From Firmicutes bacterium UBA2296 (GTDB taxonomy: Bacteria > Bacillota > UBA994), in assembly GCA_002345475.1 (NCBI GenBank), contig DDWC01000043.1, positions 1 to 10,951 of the forward strand: a DNA stretch of 10,951 nucleotides, in the 5' to 3' direction. Position 1 is the first letter of the stretch; each line of letters begins with the position of its first letter. Below the pieces are notes generated by a model, which was not told where the DNA came from, did no database searches, and saw only the letters and a program-made list of their open reading frames with translations. The translations under genes were made by a program, and so were the position numbers. Below are positions 1 to 6,691 of the stretch, one piece after another.

Positions 1-1
1 G

Positions 2-271
2 TTGTTCAAAGGTATGACCATTGCCGAGCTCGAGGCTTGGGTAGTGAAGTACACATCTGACAGAAACGGACGTCCGCTCGCTCCCAACTCCACCAATGAG
101 CTGGACGCCGCGAAGTTCAACGGTCTCACTGCAGACGAGAAAGCCTATATCGTGGATGTCAGGACTGGCGCAACAATGAGCGTAAACGATCCTCATGGCA
201 ACATCATCGCTGCCATCAAGGACGCCTACGAGAACAGAGTTGAAGTCATAATCCCGATTCCCGGAAAATAA
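2..271 (+). CDS. C-terminal part of an FMN-binding-domain protein (5' end outside window)
   Basis: The frame is open from the first bases and ends at TAA 269-271, so I read it as the last ~89 residues of a longer protein. It contains DVRTGAT at visible residues 52-58, matching the Dxx(S/T)GA(S/T) motif that ApbE-type transferases modify with covalent FMN in NqrC/RnfG-type FMN-binding domains. The candidate flavin-carrying residue is Thr58. The following helix-like stretch (GNIIAAIKDAYENR) fits the helix that closes this domain. Such proteins usually act outside the cytoplasmic membrane in electron transfer, but the signal sequence and most of the domain lie upstream, so location and partner are inferred. 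A second protein with the same motif is encoded at 4950-5327. The family call rests on one motif and the C-terminal pattern. Confidence 0.6.
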   Translation: MFKGMTIAELEAWVVKYTSDRNGRPLAPNSTNELDAAKFNGLTADEKAYIVDVRTGATMSVNDPHGNIIAAIKDAYENRVEVIIPIPGK

Positions 272-354
272 CACCTTCTGGTGCAGAGCATGACCGGCGG
301 CTAAGGGCCATACTCTCACCGTCGCAGCCAACCACACAATATATTTATGTTTAT

Positions 355-394
355 AGAAGCCCGCGCCAGTCGCGGGCTTTACTATATTCATGGC
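355..394 (+). terminator. Rho-independent terminator after the first gene
   Basis: A GC-rich stem GCCCGCG (359-365) / CGCGGGC (371-377) encloses the 5-nt loop CCAGT. AA/TT pairs extend the stem by two, and a short T/A-rich tail (TTTACTATATT) follows. It lies about 86 bp past the stop of the first gene and would end that transcript. An open frame reading through it upstream of ung is therefore unlikely to be translated as part of ung. The T run is short, so efficiency is uncertain. Confidence 0.65.
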
Positions 395-454
395 AACAAG
401 GAAACACCCCTTCATATATCGAAGTATGCCAATGGACACGGGGAGGTGTTGCGC

Positions 455-1129
455 ATGGTGAGGTTTGACAATGATTGGGACGAACTTCTGCGAGATGAGT
501 TCACAAAAGACTACTACCTAGGTCTGCGCGAGTTCCTGAAGGTGGAATATCGCACTCAACAGATTTTTCCGGATATGCACAGCATCTTCACTGCCCTGAA
601 ATGCTCGTCGCGTCAGGAAACGAAGGTGGTAATACTGGGGCAGGATCCCTATCACGGCGCAGGTCAGGCCCACGGGCTGGCCTTCTCAGTGCTGCCTGGT
701 GTTGATACGCCGCCTTCGCTACAGAACATCTACAAGGAGCTTGCCGAGGATCTGGGCTGTTCAATCCCCAACAACGGTTGCTTGCTTCCCTGGGCCAGGC
801 AGGGAGTGCTATTGCTCAACGCCAGCCTGACGGTCCGGGCTGGTGCTGCTGGGTCGCACCGCAACAGGGGCTGGGAAAGGTTCACCGATAGAGTCATCCA
901 GCTCGTCAATGAAAAGGAAGATCCGGTGGTGTTTTTGCTGTGGGGTAATCACGCCAAGGAAAAAGCATCTTCGGTAAGGGACGACAAACACCTGATTCTC
1001 ACTTCGGTACATCCAAGCCCGCTTTCGGCGCACCGCGGATTCTTTGGTTGCCGCCACTTTTCGCGCGCCAACAGCTTTCTCAAGGAACATGGCCTGAAAC
1101 CTATCGACTGGCAAGTTCCCAATCTATAG
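455..1129 (+). CDS. ung: Uracil-DNA glycosylase, family 1
   Basis: Removes uracil from DNA by cleaving the N-glycosidic bond, the first step of base excision repair in the cytoplasm. The 224-residue product has the usual family-1 length. Visible motifs are GQDPYHG at 62-68 (Asp64 is the catalytic water-activating residue), LLNASLTVR at 120-128 (the Asn that recognises uracil), FLLWGNHA at 160-167, and HPSPLSAHRG at 186-195 (His186, minor-groove loop). I chose ATG 455 because GGGAGGTG (441-448) lies six bases upstream and the protein then starts as in other Ung proteins (F-DNDWDELL). The frame stays open to 347, but that extension would translate the terminator hairpin and has no family resemblance. 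No inhibitor gene or DNA-repair partner is adjacent. No strong promoter is evident; a weak TGGCAA/TATATC pair sits at 391-420. Confidence 0.97.
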   Translation: MVRFDNDWDELLRDEFTKDYYLGLREFLKVEYRTQQIFPDMHSIFTALKCSSRQETKVVILGQDPYHGAGQAHGLAFSVLPGVDTPPSLQNIYKELAEDLGCSIPNNGCLLPWARQGVLLLNASLTVRAGAAGSHRNRGWERFTDRVIQLVNEKEDPVVFLLWGNHAKEKASSVRDDKHLILTSVHPSPLSAHRGFFGCRHFSRANSFLKEHGLKPIDWQVPNL

Positions 1130-1199
1130 AGCCATTTAGCACGAAGACTGCCGAAGGAGATTTTAGCCACAAAACCCATATGAGCAGGAGGAGAAGATA

Positions 1200-1760
1200 A
1201 TGAGAATCGCAGTGATATCCGGAACTCCCAAGTCACAGGGCCTGTGCCACAGTATTATCGACGCTGTAAAACGGGGTGCCGCCGACGGAGGAGCCGAAGT
1301 AATGGAACTCAAGTTATGCGAATTAGGTTTGCAGCCCTGTCAGGTTTGCGATGATGGGTGGGGGATTTGTCGCGCTGAGCATCGCTGCGTGATCGAAGAC
1401 GGCTTCGCCGATGCTAAGGCTGTACTGGCGTCGTGCGACGCCTTTGTGCTGGCCACACCTGTCTACTGGTGGGAAGTCAGCGAACCGCTAAAGAACTTCA
1501 TGGACAGGGTGCGCCGCTGTGAGTTTGGCCAGGAAGGCGCACTTAGCGGCAAGCAAGCCCTGCTCATCGCTGTGCCAGGCGGCTCAGGAAATGGGCTGCT
1601 AAGCTGTCTGGAACAAATGGAGCGTTTCTGTCGTCATACAGGTGCGGTAATATTTGACTATATTGGCGTCAACCGCTGGAACAGCGACTACAAGAGAGAG
1701 ACAGCGTATGCCGCTGCCAGGAGCATAGCAGAAGGTCGTAAGAACGGTCAGACCGTCTAG
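1200..1760 (+). CDS. Flavodoxin-fold NAD(P)H-dependent oxidoreductase / iron-sulfur-flavoprotein-like
   Basis: 186 residues, with the N-terminal pattern MRIAVISGTPKSQG of NADPH-dependent FMN reductase/flavodoxin-like proteins, where the SGTPKSQG loop (7-14) binds FMN phosphate. The later motif ATPVYWWEVSEPLKNFMDR (85-103) is the typical second flavin-site segment. Between them lies a cysteine cluster, Cys47-x2-Cys50-x6-Cys57-x5-Cys63, at the place where iron-sulfur flavoproteins (Isf) carry the ligands of a [4Fe-4S] cluster. The spacing is wider than the compact Isf pattern I know, so cluster binding is an inference. It is probably a cytosolic homodimeric electron-transfer protein of anaerobes with unknown substrate. 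The start is set by AGGAGGAG (1186-1193), six bases before ATG. It lies 70 bp after ung with no terminator between, so co-transcription is possible. Confidence 0.85.
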   Translation: MRIAVISGTPKSQGLCHSIIDAVKRGAADGGAEVMELKLCELGLQPCQVCDDGWGICRAEHRCVIEDGFADAKAVLASCDAFVLATPVYWWEVSEPLKNFMDRVRRCEFGQEGALSGKQALLIAVPGGSGNGLLSCLEQMERFCRHTGAVIFDYIGVNRWNSDYKRETAYAAARSIAEGRKNGQTV

Positions 1761-1785
1761 GCTTGCTCCCAAGGAGAGGAGACCT

Positions 1786-2709
1786 ATGAAAAGACAGCTT
1801 AGCCGGATTCTTGTGCTGCTCACATGCGTAGCCGCATTGTCGGTGGCATGTACACCAAAAACGCCTTCTGTCGATCCCACGCCTGAACTGCCTTTGCCAC
1901 CCTCTCCCACAGCCATATTCTCTCCACAGACCTATCCTCGTGTCGACGGCTCGACGGCCACCATACCTCTTTCTGAGGCCGTAGCCGCTGTCCTGATGGG
2001 TCTCGCAGTGGAGGAGGCAAGGCCTTACGTTTTGCACAACAAGACCCACGAGGCTTACGTTAATCTTATTAATGGTCTGACCGACATTATCTTTGTCACC
2101 AGTCCCTCTGAAGAGGAACTGCTCCTGGCTCAGCAAAAGGGCATTGTGCTGGAAGTGGTACCTATTGTAAGCGAGGGCTTCGTATTCCTGGCCAGTTCGG
2201 ATAATCCTGTTGAGGGATTGAGCGTAGAGCAAATCAGGAGAATCTACACGGGTGAGATCATCAACTGGTCCGAAGTTGGTGGCGCAGATGTACCCATAGT
2301 AGCCTATCAGCGGCCGGTGAACTCAGGTAGCCAGACGGGTTTCCTTGATCTGGTGATGAAGGACCTGGTTCCCATGACCCCTCCCAAAGAGCGGGTTTTG
2401 GCCATGATGGGCGAGTTGATCGACGCCGTCGCCGCATACGACAACGCTCCTGATGCCTTAGGGTATTCGTACTACTACTTCGTGACCGACATGTGGGGTA
2501 ACGATCAGGTGAAGTTGCTGGAGGTGGATGGTGTCTATCCCGATAAAGCGACCATCAGCTCTGGCCTGTATCCTTTCCGCACCGCGTATTATGCGGTAAT
2601 CCGCTCCAACGAGACCGAGGACGCACCGGTCCGAAAGATGCTCGAGTGGATATTGTCCGATGAGGGGCAAGACGCTGTAGAGGCAGCGGGTTATGTCAAA
2701 GTCCGCTAG
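1786..2709 (+). CDS. PstS-like solute-binding lipoprotein (PBP-like_2 family)
   Basis: 307 residues with a lipoprotein signal peptide: basic N-terminus, hydrophobic core, and LSVAC ending at Cys22, then a Pro/Thr-rich linker to about residue 48. The body is a periplasmic-binding-protein fold related to phosphate-binding PstS. YPRVDGSTATIPLSEA (50-65) and RPVNSGSQTGFLDL (176-189) correspond to the two Ser/Gly/Thr loops that hold oxyanions in PstS. DIIFVTSPSEEE (100-111), IRRIYTGEIINWSEVGG (150-166) and the closing EWILSDEGQDAVEAAGY also fit the family. It should sit on the outer face of the membrane. No pstCAB permease genes are nearby, so it may be an orphan sensor or scavenging protein; the ligand is unproven. 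The start has overlapping GGAG/GAGGAG sites at 1773-1781. The 3' end overlaps the next gene by 17 bp, indicating one operon and likely translational coupling. Confidence 0.88.
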   Translation: MKRQLSRILVLLTCVAALSVACTPKTPSVDPTPELPLPPSPTAIFSPQTYPRVDGSTATIPLSEAVAAVLMGLAVEEARPYVLHNKTHEAYVNLINGLTDIIFVTSPSEEELLLAQQKGIVLEVVPIVSEGFVFLASSDNPVEGLSVEQIRRIYTGEIINWSEVGGADVPIVAYQRPVNSGSQTGFLDLVMKDLVPMTPPKERVLAMMGELIDAVAAYDNAPDALGYSYYYFVTDMWGNDQVKLLEVDGVYPDKATISSGLYPFRTAYYAVIRSNETEDAPVRKMLEWILSDEGQDAVEAAGYVKVR

Positions 2710-4270
2710 ACGCGCCGGTGCACTCCTCCTGGTGGTTGTACTCGGCGCCATGGCGATGACAGGATGCGTAGCCAAGACGCCGCTTCCTTCGGAAGACCCC
2801 ACACCTCCAATTACGGAGCCGTCAGACGACGGCGAGCCCCTGGCGCCCTTGCTTCATCGTTCGATTGAAGAGTTTTTGGTAAAGCCGGTGCGCTCACCTG
2901 CGCCAATAAACTACTATGTGGAGAATCCTCTGGAGATCACAAACCGTTCCGTACAGAGTGACAGGGAGGTTTACATTTCCGGCCTCAAGGATCAGGCGGT
3001 ACAGGATAAGATCAACGACAATCTGGCTGCGCTCTACGATCAGATCCGCACCGAAGGCATACCACCTTATCGCGGAGTAAGGGCCCTGATTCCTGAGGTT
3101 ACAAGAATGAGAATAGCTCAGCTTGAGGCATCCGTGGCTTATAACTACAACGACGTGCTCTCGATCGTTGTTCGTTACTACAAGGAATACGCTGTAACGG
3201 ACACGCGCCGCGCTAATATTGTTCAGGGCATAGAAACGCGCAATTTCGACCTCGCCACAGGCAACGAGATACCCTTGAAGTATATATTCTGCGATGATGT
3301 CGACTACTTGTCACTGCTCAGCGACGTTATGCAGAGCAGTTACGCTGGTCTGAAGGCTGCGGAAGAATCACATGGGATGTTTGACTGGGCTCCAGTTCCG
3401 GTTCTCGTGGCACCTTTTCGCGGTGTTCGCGCTGATCAGGTTTACTACTTGTATGAGGGGGACCTGTGCCTTGTGCTCGATCACCGCACGCCGGAGTTTG
3501 ACGTAGGGTTTATCGGTATGGATGTCCGTATCCGATTTGACGATTTTGCTGGTGCGGTGGGTTTCAATAGGCGCTTCTATGATGAAGCAGCAGATCTGTA
3601 TGTCAGCGAGGGGCAACGGGCAATGGTTCTGCCAGTGGGTTATTTCCGCCAGGACGCAATGCTGTCAGAGGTTGTGGAGTATCTTGGCGCAAGCCACGCA
3701 TACATGGTGACATACCGCATGCCCCCCACTGTCTTGCCACAAGTCCGCGATTTCGTTCTGGGTGAATTTGCAGGTTATCTTGATATTGTGAACTCCTTTG
3801 CAGGGCGAGGCGAAGGGTACTGGACCCTGTACAAAGGAATCTACGTCCGACATGCCGGACCTTTCACAATGGTCGTGGTGACTGAGTCCATCAATAAACT
3901 GGACAAGCCGATAACGTTTCTCGAGGAATTGCAGTGGATGTTGCATTCAGGAGATCAAAGCCACAGCCTTCAGGAGCTTTATTATTGCTTTGGCCCCGCA
4001 GGAGAGATGCTTGGTCTCGGAGACCTCTTCGTCCCGGACTTCGATTACGAGAGCCTCATCCGAAAAGCCTATGATGGTATTCGCGGTTACGAACATATGC
4101 AGCGGCCTCCCTACGATGAGGTAGCTTCGCAGCTACAATTTGTGCTGCAGAGTCGAGAACTGGACCTGTTTACGCCGTATCTGCCTACTGATTACGACCA
4201 CAAGCAACCAATCCATTTCAGTATTCCTTACAAGGACATAGGTTATAATAACATGACTATCTTCCCATAA
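2693..4270 (+). CDS. Lipoprotein with tandem DUF4163/DUF3298-type (RsiV/PdaC-like) modules
   Basis: 525 residues. The signal peptide ends in a lipobox MTGC (Cys25), followed by a Pro/Glu/Asp-rich linker to ~50. From ~92 the sequence reads like a DUF4163/DUF3298 protein: VYISGLKDQAVQDKIN (93-108), a strand region ASVAYNYNDVLSIVVRYY (146-163), then NFDLATGNEIPLKYIF (184-199) and DYLSLLSD (204-211). The same order recurs in the second half: IYVRHAGPFTMVVVTESI (383-400), YYCFGPAGEMLGLGDLF (430-446), DYESLIRK (451-458), and IPYKDI near the end (511-516). I infer an internal duplication. Known members include the extracytoplasmic part of anti-sigma factor RsiV and the peptidoglycan deacetylase PdaC, but no anti-sigma or deacetylase motif is seen here, so function is unknown. 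ATG 2693 overlaps the upstream lipoprotein gene. A modest GAGG (2680-2683) lies nine bases upstream, which suits coupling. The gene ends 13 bp before an inverted-repeat element. Confidence 0.75.
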   Translation: MSKSARRAGALLLVVVLGAMAMTGCVAKTPLPSEDPTPPITEPSDDGEPLAPLLHRSIEEFLVKPVRSPAPINYYVENPLEITNRSVQSDREVYISGLKDQAVQDKINDNLAALYDQIRTEGIPPYRGVRALIPEVTRMRIAQLEASVAYNYNDVLSIVVRYYKEYAVTDTRRANIVQGIETRNFDLATGNEIPLKYIFCDDVDYLSLLSDVMQSSYAGLKAAEESHGMFDWAPVPVLVAPFRGVRADQVYYLYEGDLCLVLDHRTPEFDVGFIGMDVRIRFDDFAGAVGFNRRFYDEAADLYVSEGQRAMVLPVGYFRQDAMLSEVVEYLGASHAYMVTYRMPPTVLPQVRDFVLGEFAGYLDIVNSFAGRGEGYWTLYKGIYVRHAGPFTMVVVTESINKLDKPITFLEELQWMLHSGDQSHSLQELYYCFGPAGEMLGLGDLFVPDFDYESLIRKAYDGIRGYEHMQRPPYDEVASQLQFVLQSRELDLFTPYLPTDYDHKQPIHFSIPYKDIGYNNMTIFP

Positions 4271-4283
4271 GAGATAATGAAAG

Positions 4284-4446
4284 AGGGGCTGTGTGAAAAG
4301 CAGAGGCGTGACTTCTCAGTCCCCCACTTGGCGCTCACTTGCCCTGTAATAACAAGGGTCCCGCACCACTGAGCATGTGGTACGGGACTTTCTTGCGTTA
4401 ATTGTAGGTTTTGTCGTTTGTCGGCCAAGCTTTTCACACAGCCCCT
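4284..4446. repeat. 163-bp non-coding element bounded by perfect 18-bp inverted repeats (MITE candidate)
   Basis: AGGGGCTGTGTGAAAAGC at 4284-4301 is the exact reverse complement of 4429-4446. The ~127 bp between carry no credible ORF but hold a strong hairpin (4355-4394). The element fills the gap between two convergent genes almost completely: 13 bp after one stop codon and 25 bp from the other. Ends starting GGGGCTGT and running into an A tract resemble terminal repeats of some insertion sequences, for example IS1182-type elements (recalled, not searched). I find no convincing target-site duplication in the flanks. Alternatives are a degenerated insertion sequence or a long structured bidirectional terminator. 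Copy number in the genome would decide. Confidence 0.55.
4355..4394 (+). terminator. Rho-independent terminator inside the inverted-repeat element
   Basis: Stem GTCCCG (4358-4363) / CGGGAC (4383-4388) continues, after one C/A mismatch, into ACCAC (4365-4369) / GTGGT (4377-4381) around the 7-nt loop TGAGCAT, and is followed by TTTCTT. It would end transcription from the lipoprotein operon on the + strand. Read on the - strand, the downstream tract is only CCTTGTT, so termination from that side would be weaker. Confidence 0.65.
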
Positions 4447-4471
4447 TCTAGTCTTGGGCAAACGGACTGGC

Positions 4472-4861
4472 TCAGAGATTGGTAACAAAAACTATAGTCA
4501 AAGCCATTACCGCAGCCATAACTCCAAGCACGATTAGGACTAGTCGTGTTTCCGACAACCCAAAAGTAGTGCGGTAGGCCTCTATCCCCTGCATCCCGTC
4601 CCTGGAACGATGTTCGGTGCGGCGTTTGAAACGCACCCTGTTGTCGTCGAATTTTTCCACCAGTTCCCAGCCGTTCAGTTTCTCCTCTTCCACCAGGCGA
4701 ACGAATTTATCGCCCACTATCTTACCGGATGACCGCACAATTTTGAACTCCCAGCCCTCAAGGTCCTGGGGAATATAACCGGTCAAGCGCTCTTCCTCCT
4801 CCCGAAGTTTTGCTCGATGAGCTGCCGCTGCCGCAGCGGCGGCGCCCCCTCCCGCTCCCAT
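4472..4861 (-). CDS. Small tail-anchored membrane protein with Ala-rich N-terminus and GWELVEKFDD core
   Basis: 129 residues of unknown function. Residues 1-14 are almost pure Gly/Ala (MGAGGG then eight Ala). A charged helix follows (KLREEEERL, 18-26), then a soluble core WEFKIVRS...KFVRLVEEEKLNGWELVEKFDDNRVRFKR (37-80, shown in part) resembling short DUF4177-type proteins with their GWELV motif. One hydrophobic segment lies at 106-126 close to the C-terminus, so I infer a cytoplasmic domain held by a C-terminal anchor. Translation start: GGAGGG (complement of 4870-4875) lies eight bases before the ATG. It is the second gene of a minus-strand unit, 88 bp behind the FMN-binding protein, which hints at a shared envelope role but does not prove one. 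The GC-rich Ala repeat may be prone to length change. Confidence 0.7.
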   Translation of the reverse strand: MGAGGGAAAAAAAAHRAKLREEEERLTGYIPQDLEGWEFKIVRSSGKIVGDKFVRLVEEEKLNGWELVEKFDDNRVRFKRRTEHRSRDGMQGIEAYRTTFGLSETRLVLIVLGVMAAVMALTIVFVTNL

Positions 4862-4949
4862 GTCTGCATCCCTCCGTTTCGCTACCTGCAGGCCTTACCC
4901 AACTCTCTCTAACACCAGCTAATACGCAAGTGCACGGGAGAGGTTTCAC

Positions 4950-5327
4950 TTATCTGCCTGTCAGGGCGTTCTCCAGAGCCTTCAGCACGGCGTTGGTGCT
5001 GGCAGTGGCCCCCGAAACGCTGTCAATTTCGAGGGTTTGCGCTTGCAGGACAGCCTCGGTGACCTTCGTGGCGAACGCATCGCCCGCCGGCGACAGAACA
5101 TCTATATCGATGGCCTTGCCACCTTCTATTTTTATGCGTACTTTATAATTCCAGCGGCCGAACTCGTAGATCCCCTCATACGTGCCGTCGGCCACCTCGT
5201 CAAAGGTTGCGGTACCGACCTCCAGCCTTCGCAAAGTGCTCACTCCCCTGTTGGCGACTGAGAAAAGTATAGCTCCAATGACAATGAGCGCCACCAGCGC
5301 CCCAATTAGCACTCTTCTTCTCTGCAT
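4950..5327 (-). CDS. Membrane-anchored FMN-binding-domain protein
   Basis: 125 residues: basic start MQRRR, one transmembrane segment (~6-25), then a compact FMN_bind domain. The family pattern is clear: DGTYEG (47-52), YKVRIKIEGGKAIDIDVL (61-78), and DSVSGATASTNAV (102-114). The latter includes DSVSGAT, the Dxx(S/T)GA(S/T) site where ApbE attaches FMN through a phosphoester; Thr108 is the predicted attachment residue. The domain should face outside the membrane and carry electrons, as in RnfG/NqrC, but no Rnf/Nqr subunit, apbE or reductase gene is in the window, so donor and acceptor are unknown. The start is supported by AGGAGG (complement of 5335-5340) seven bases upstream. It is the first gene of the minus-strand pair and likely shares its promoter with the gene behind it. 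Confidence 0.88.
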   Translation of the reverse strand: MQRRRVLIGALVALIVIGAILFSVANRGVSTLRRLEVGTATFDEVADGTYEGIYEFGRWNYKVRIKIEGGKAIDIDVLSPAGDAFATKVTEAVLQAQTLEIDSVSGATASTNAVLKALENALTGR

Positions 5328-5377
5328 ATCACTGCCTCCTCACGCTAGCACCACAATTCGCGGCACTCTGTGCAAAA

Positions 5378-5406
5378 AGCTTAGCACAAAAACACAACAC
5401 TGACAA
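5378..5406 (-). promoter_or_regulatory. Candidate sigma-A promoter for the minus-strand FMN-protein unit
   Basis: On the minus strand, TTGTCA (complement of 5401-5406) and TAAGCT (complement of 5378-5383) are separated by 17 bp. The -35 box matches 5 of 6 consensus bases. The -10 box matches only 3, though these include the important first, second and last positions. It lies about 50 bp before the ATG at 5327, with a good ribosome binding site between. Confidence 0.35.
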
Positions 5407-5416
5407 AGGGCACAAG

Positions 5417-5445
5417 TTGACGCCACAGGATAAATAGGCGATGAT
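5417..5445 (+). promoter_or_regulatory. Candidate sigma-A promoter for the DUF4015/rae1 unit
   Basis: TTGACG (5417-5422) and GATGAT (5440-5445) are 17 bp apart, 35 bp before the ATG at 5480. The -35 matches 5 of 6 consensus bases and the -10 matches 4 of 6. Its -35 box lies about 10 bp from that of the divergent candidate promoter, so the two transcripts could compete or share an operator. No clear operator palindrome is seen. Confidence 0.4.
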
Positions 5446-5479
5446 ATAGTTTACATGGGAGATCTTCCGGAGGAGATAT

Positions 5480-6691
5480 ATGAGCAAACGTATGTACCGT
5501 CGTCGTAGAGCATTCGCGCTGGGCACCACAGCGCTACTGATATTTGTGTTCCTGGCCGGGGCCTATGTCTACCCCGGTTTTTTGGCGAGGAGCGAGGTGC
5601 CAGAGGTCCCGCCTACTGGTGAACTACCGGGCGTTGAGGATCCCAGCACGCCCGTTGTGCCGCCTGAGAAGGAGGACCCCAAGCCTGAACCCGTTCCCTT
5701 TGTGCACCCAAAAGTGCGCGGTATTTATGTTTCTGCCTGGATTGCTTCCACGCCAAGCCTTCTCGACCCATTGCTGCAATGGGTTGAAGACACGGTTCTA
5801 AACGCTGTGGTAATCGACGTAAAAGACGATTACGGCAAGATACCCTGGCGCACCGAAGTTCCCTGGGCGTTGCAGTACGGCGCTTTTGACACGCGATTGC
5901 GCAATATTGACGCACTTATGGTGCGTCTCGCTGAGGCAGAGATATACCCCATAGCCAGACTGGTCGCCTTTAAGGATTCTTCCATGGCTGAAGCCAGACC
6001 TGAACTCGCCGTGCGCACCACCAGCGGAGCAATCTGGCGCGACCGCACGGGGGCAGCCTGGCTTGATCCGCACAACTGGAGGAGTTGGCAGTACCTCATA
6101 GATGTTGCCAAGGAGGCTGCGTCCAAAGGTTTTAAAGAAATACAGTTTGACTATGTGCGATTTCCTTCGGACGGCAATCTGAGTATCATTCGCTATCCTC
6201 ACGCTACAGGGGCGTCGCGAGTAGAGGTGATAGCCGCGTTTCTGGCCGAGGCGCGCAGTCAGCTGGAGCCGTTAGGTGTTAAGGTGTCCGCCGACATATT
6301 TGGCCTCGTCACCTCCCTCACAACCAACGACATGGGAATCGGCCAAATGCTTGAGGACATATATGACGTCATCGAAGTAGTGTGCCCCATGGTTTACCCC
6401 GAGCATTACGCCTTAGGCACTTACGGCATACCTGATCCGGACAAGGAACCGTACTTGACCGTGCTGCGCAGTCTTACTTACGCTAAGGAACGCCTTGAGG
6501 CTCATCCCAATGCTGACAAGGTGATAATGCGCCCCTGGCTGCAGGATTTCACGTTGCGACACACCTACGGAGTTGCCGAGATTCAGGCTCAGATTAAGGC
6601 CGTTTACGACGCCGGCTTTGAAGAGTGGCTGCTTTGGGATCCCCGTTGCAGGTACACCAAAGACGCCATCTCGACGCTTCCGCCCAGATAA
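5480..6691 (+). CDS. Putative extracytoplasmic glycoside hydrolase-like protein (DUF4015)
   Basis: 403 residues: a very basic N-terminus (KRMYRRRR), a membrane/signal-anchor segment (~11-31), a Pro/Glu-rich linker (~38-75), then a TIM-barrel-like domain of the DUF4015 putative glycoside hydrolase family from ~78 to the end. Family landmarks are VRGIYVSAW (79-87), VVIDVKDDYG (110-119), AWLDPHN (193-199), GFKEIQFDYVRFPSDG (217-232), the MVYPEHY strand (304-310) and EEWLLWDP (381-388). Asp/Glu residues on these strand ends (such as Asp224 and Glu308) could be catalytic, but no member that I know of establishes the substrate; a cell-wall or exopolysaccharide glycan is a guess. Start: GGAGGAG (5469-5475) directly upstream. 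The stop codon TAA is followed at once by the ATG of the next gene. Confidence 0.88.
   Translation: MSKRMYRRRRAFALGTTALLIFVFLAGAYVYPGFLARSEVPEVPPTGELPGVEDPSTPVVPPEKEDPKPEPVPFVHPKVRGIYVSAWIASTPSLLDPLLQWVEDTVLNAVVIDVKDDYGKIPWRTEVPWALQYGAFDTRLRNIDALMVRLAEAEIYPIARLVAFKDSSMAEARPELAVRTTSGAIWRDRTGAAWLDPHNWRSWQYLIDVAKEAASKGFKEIQFDYVRFPSDGNLSIIRYPHATGASRVEVIAAFLAEARSQLEPLGVKVSADIFGLVTSLTTNDMGIGQMLEDIYDVIEVVCPMVYPEHYALGTYGIPDPDKEPYLTVLRSLTYAKERLEAHPNADKVIMRPWLQDFTLRHTYGVAEIQAQIKAVYDAGFEEWLLWDPRCRYTKDAISTLPPR

Noticed and set aside
272..283. Small hairpin CACC-TTCT-GGTG just after the first stop codon
   Set aside because: Four-base stem without a T tract; the real terminator is at 355-394.
347..454. 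36-codon upstream extension of the ung frame starting at ATG 347
   Set aside because: It would translate the terminator hairpin, has no ribosome binding site and has no resemblance to Ung N-termini; ATG 455 has a strong site.
1744..1756. Palindrome ACGGTCAGACCGT near the end of the flavodoxin-fold gene
   Set aside because: It lies within the coding sequence, is short and single-copy, and has no T tract; likely chance.
1669..2232. Long open frame on the minus strand
   Set aside because: It lies opposite the clearly homologous flavodoxin-fold and PstS-like genes and shows no recognisable protein pattern.
4801..4850. GC-rich triplet-like run (Ala codons) as a microsatellite or regulatory repeat
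   Set aside because: It is explained as the coding sequence of the Ala-rich N-terminus; codons vary, so it is not a simple repeat.
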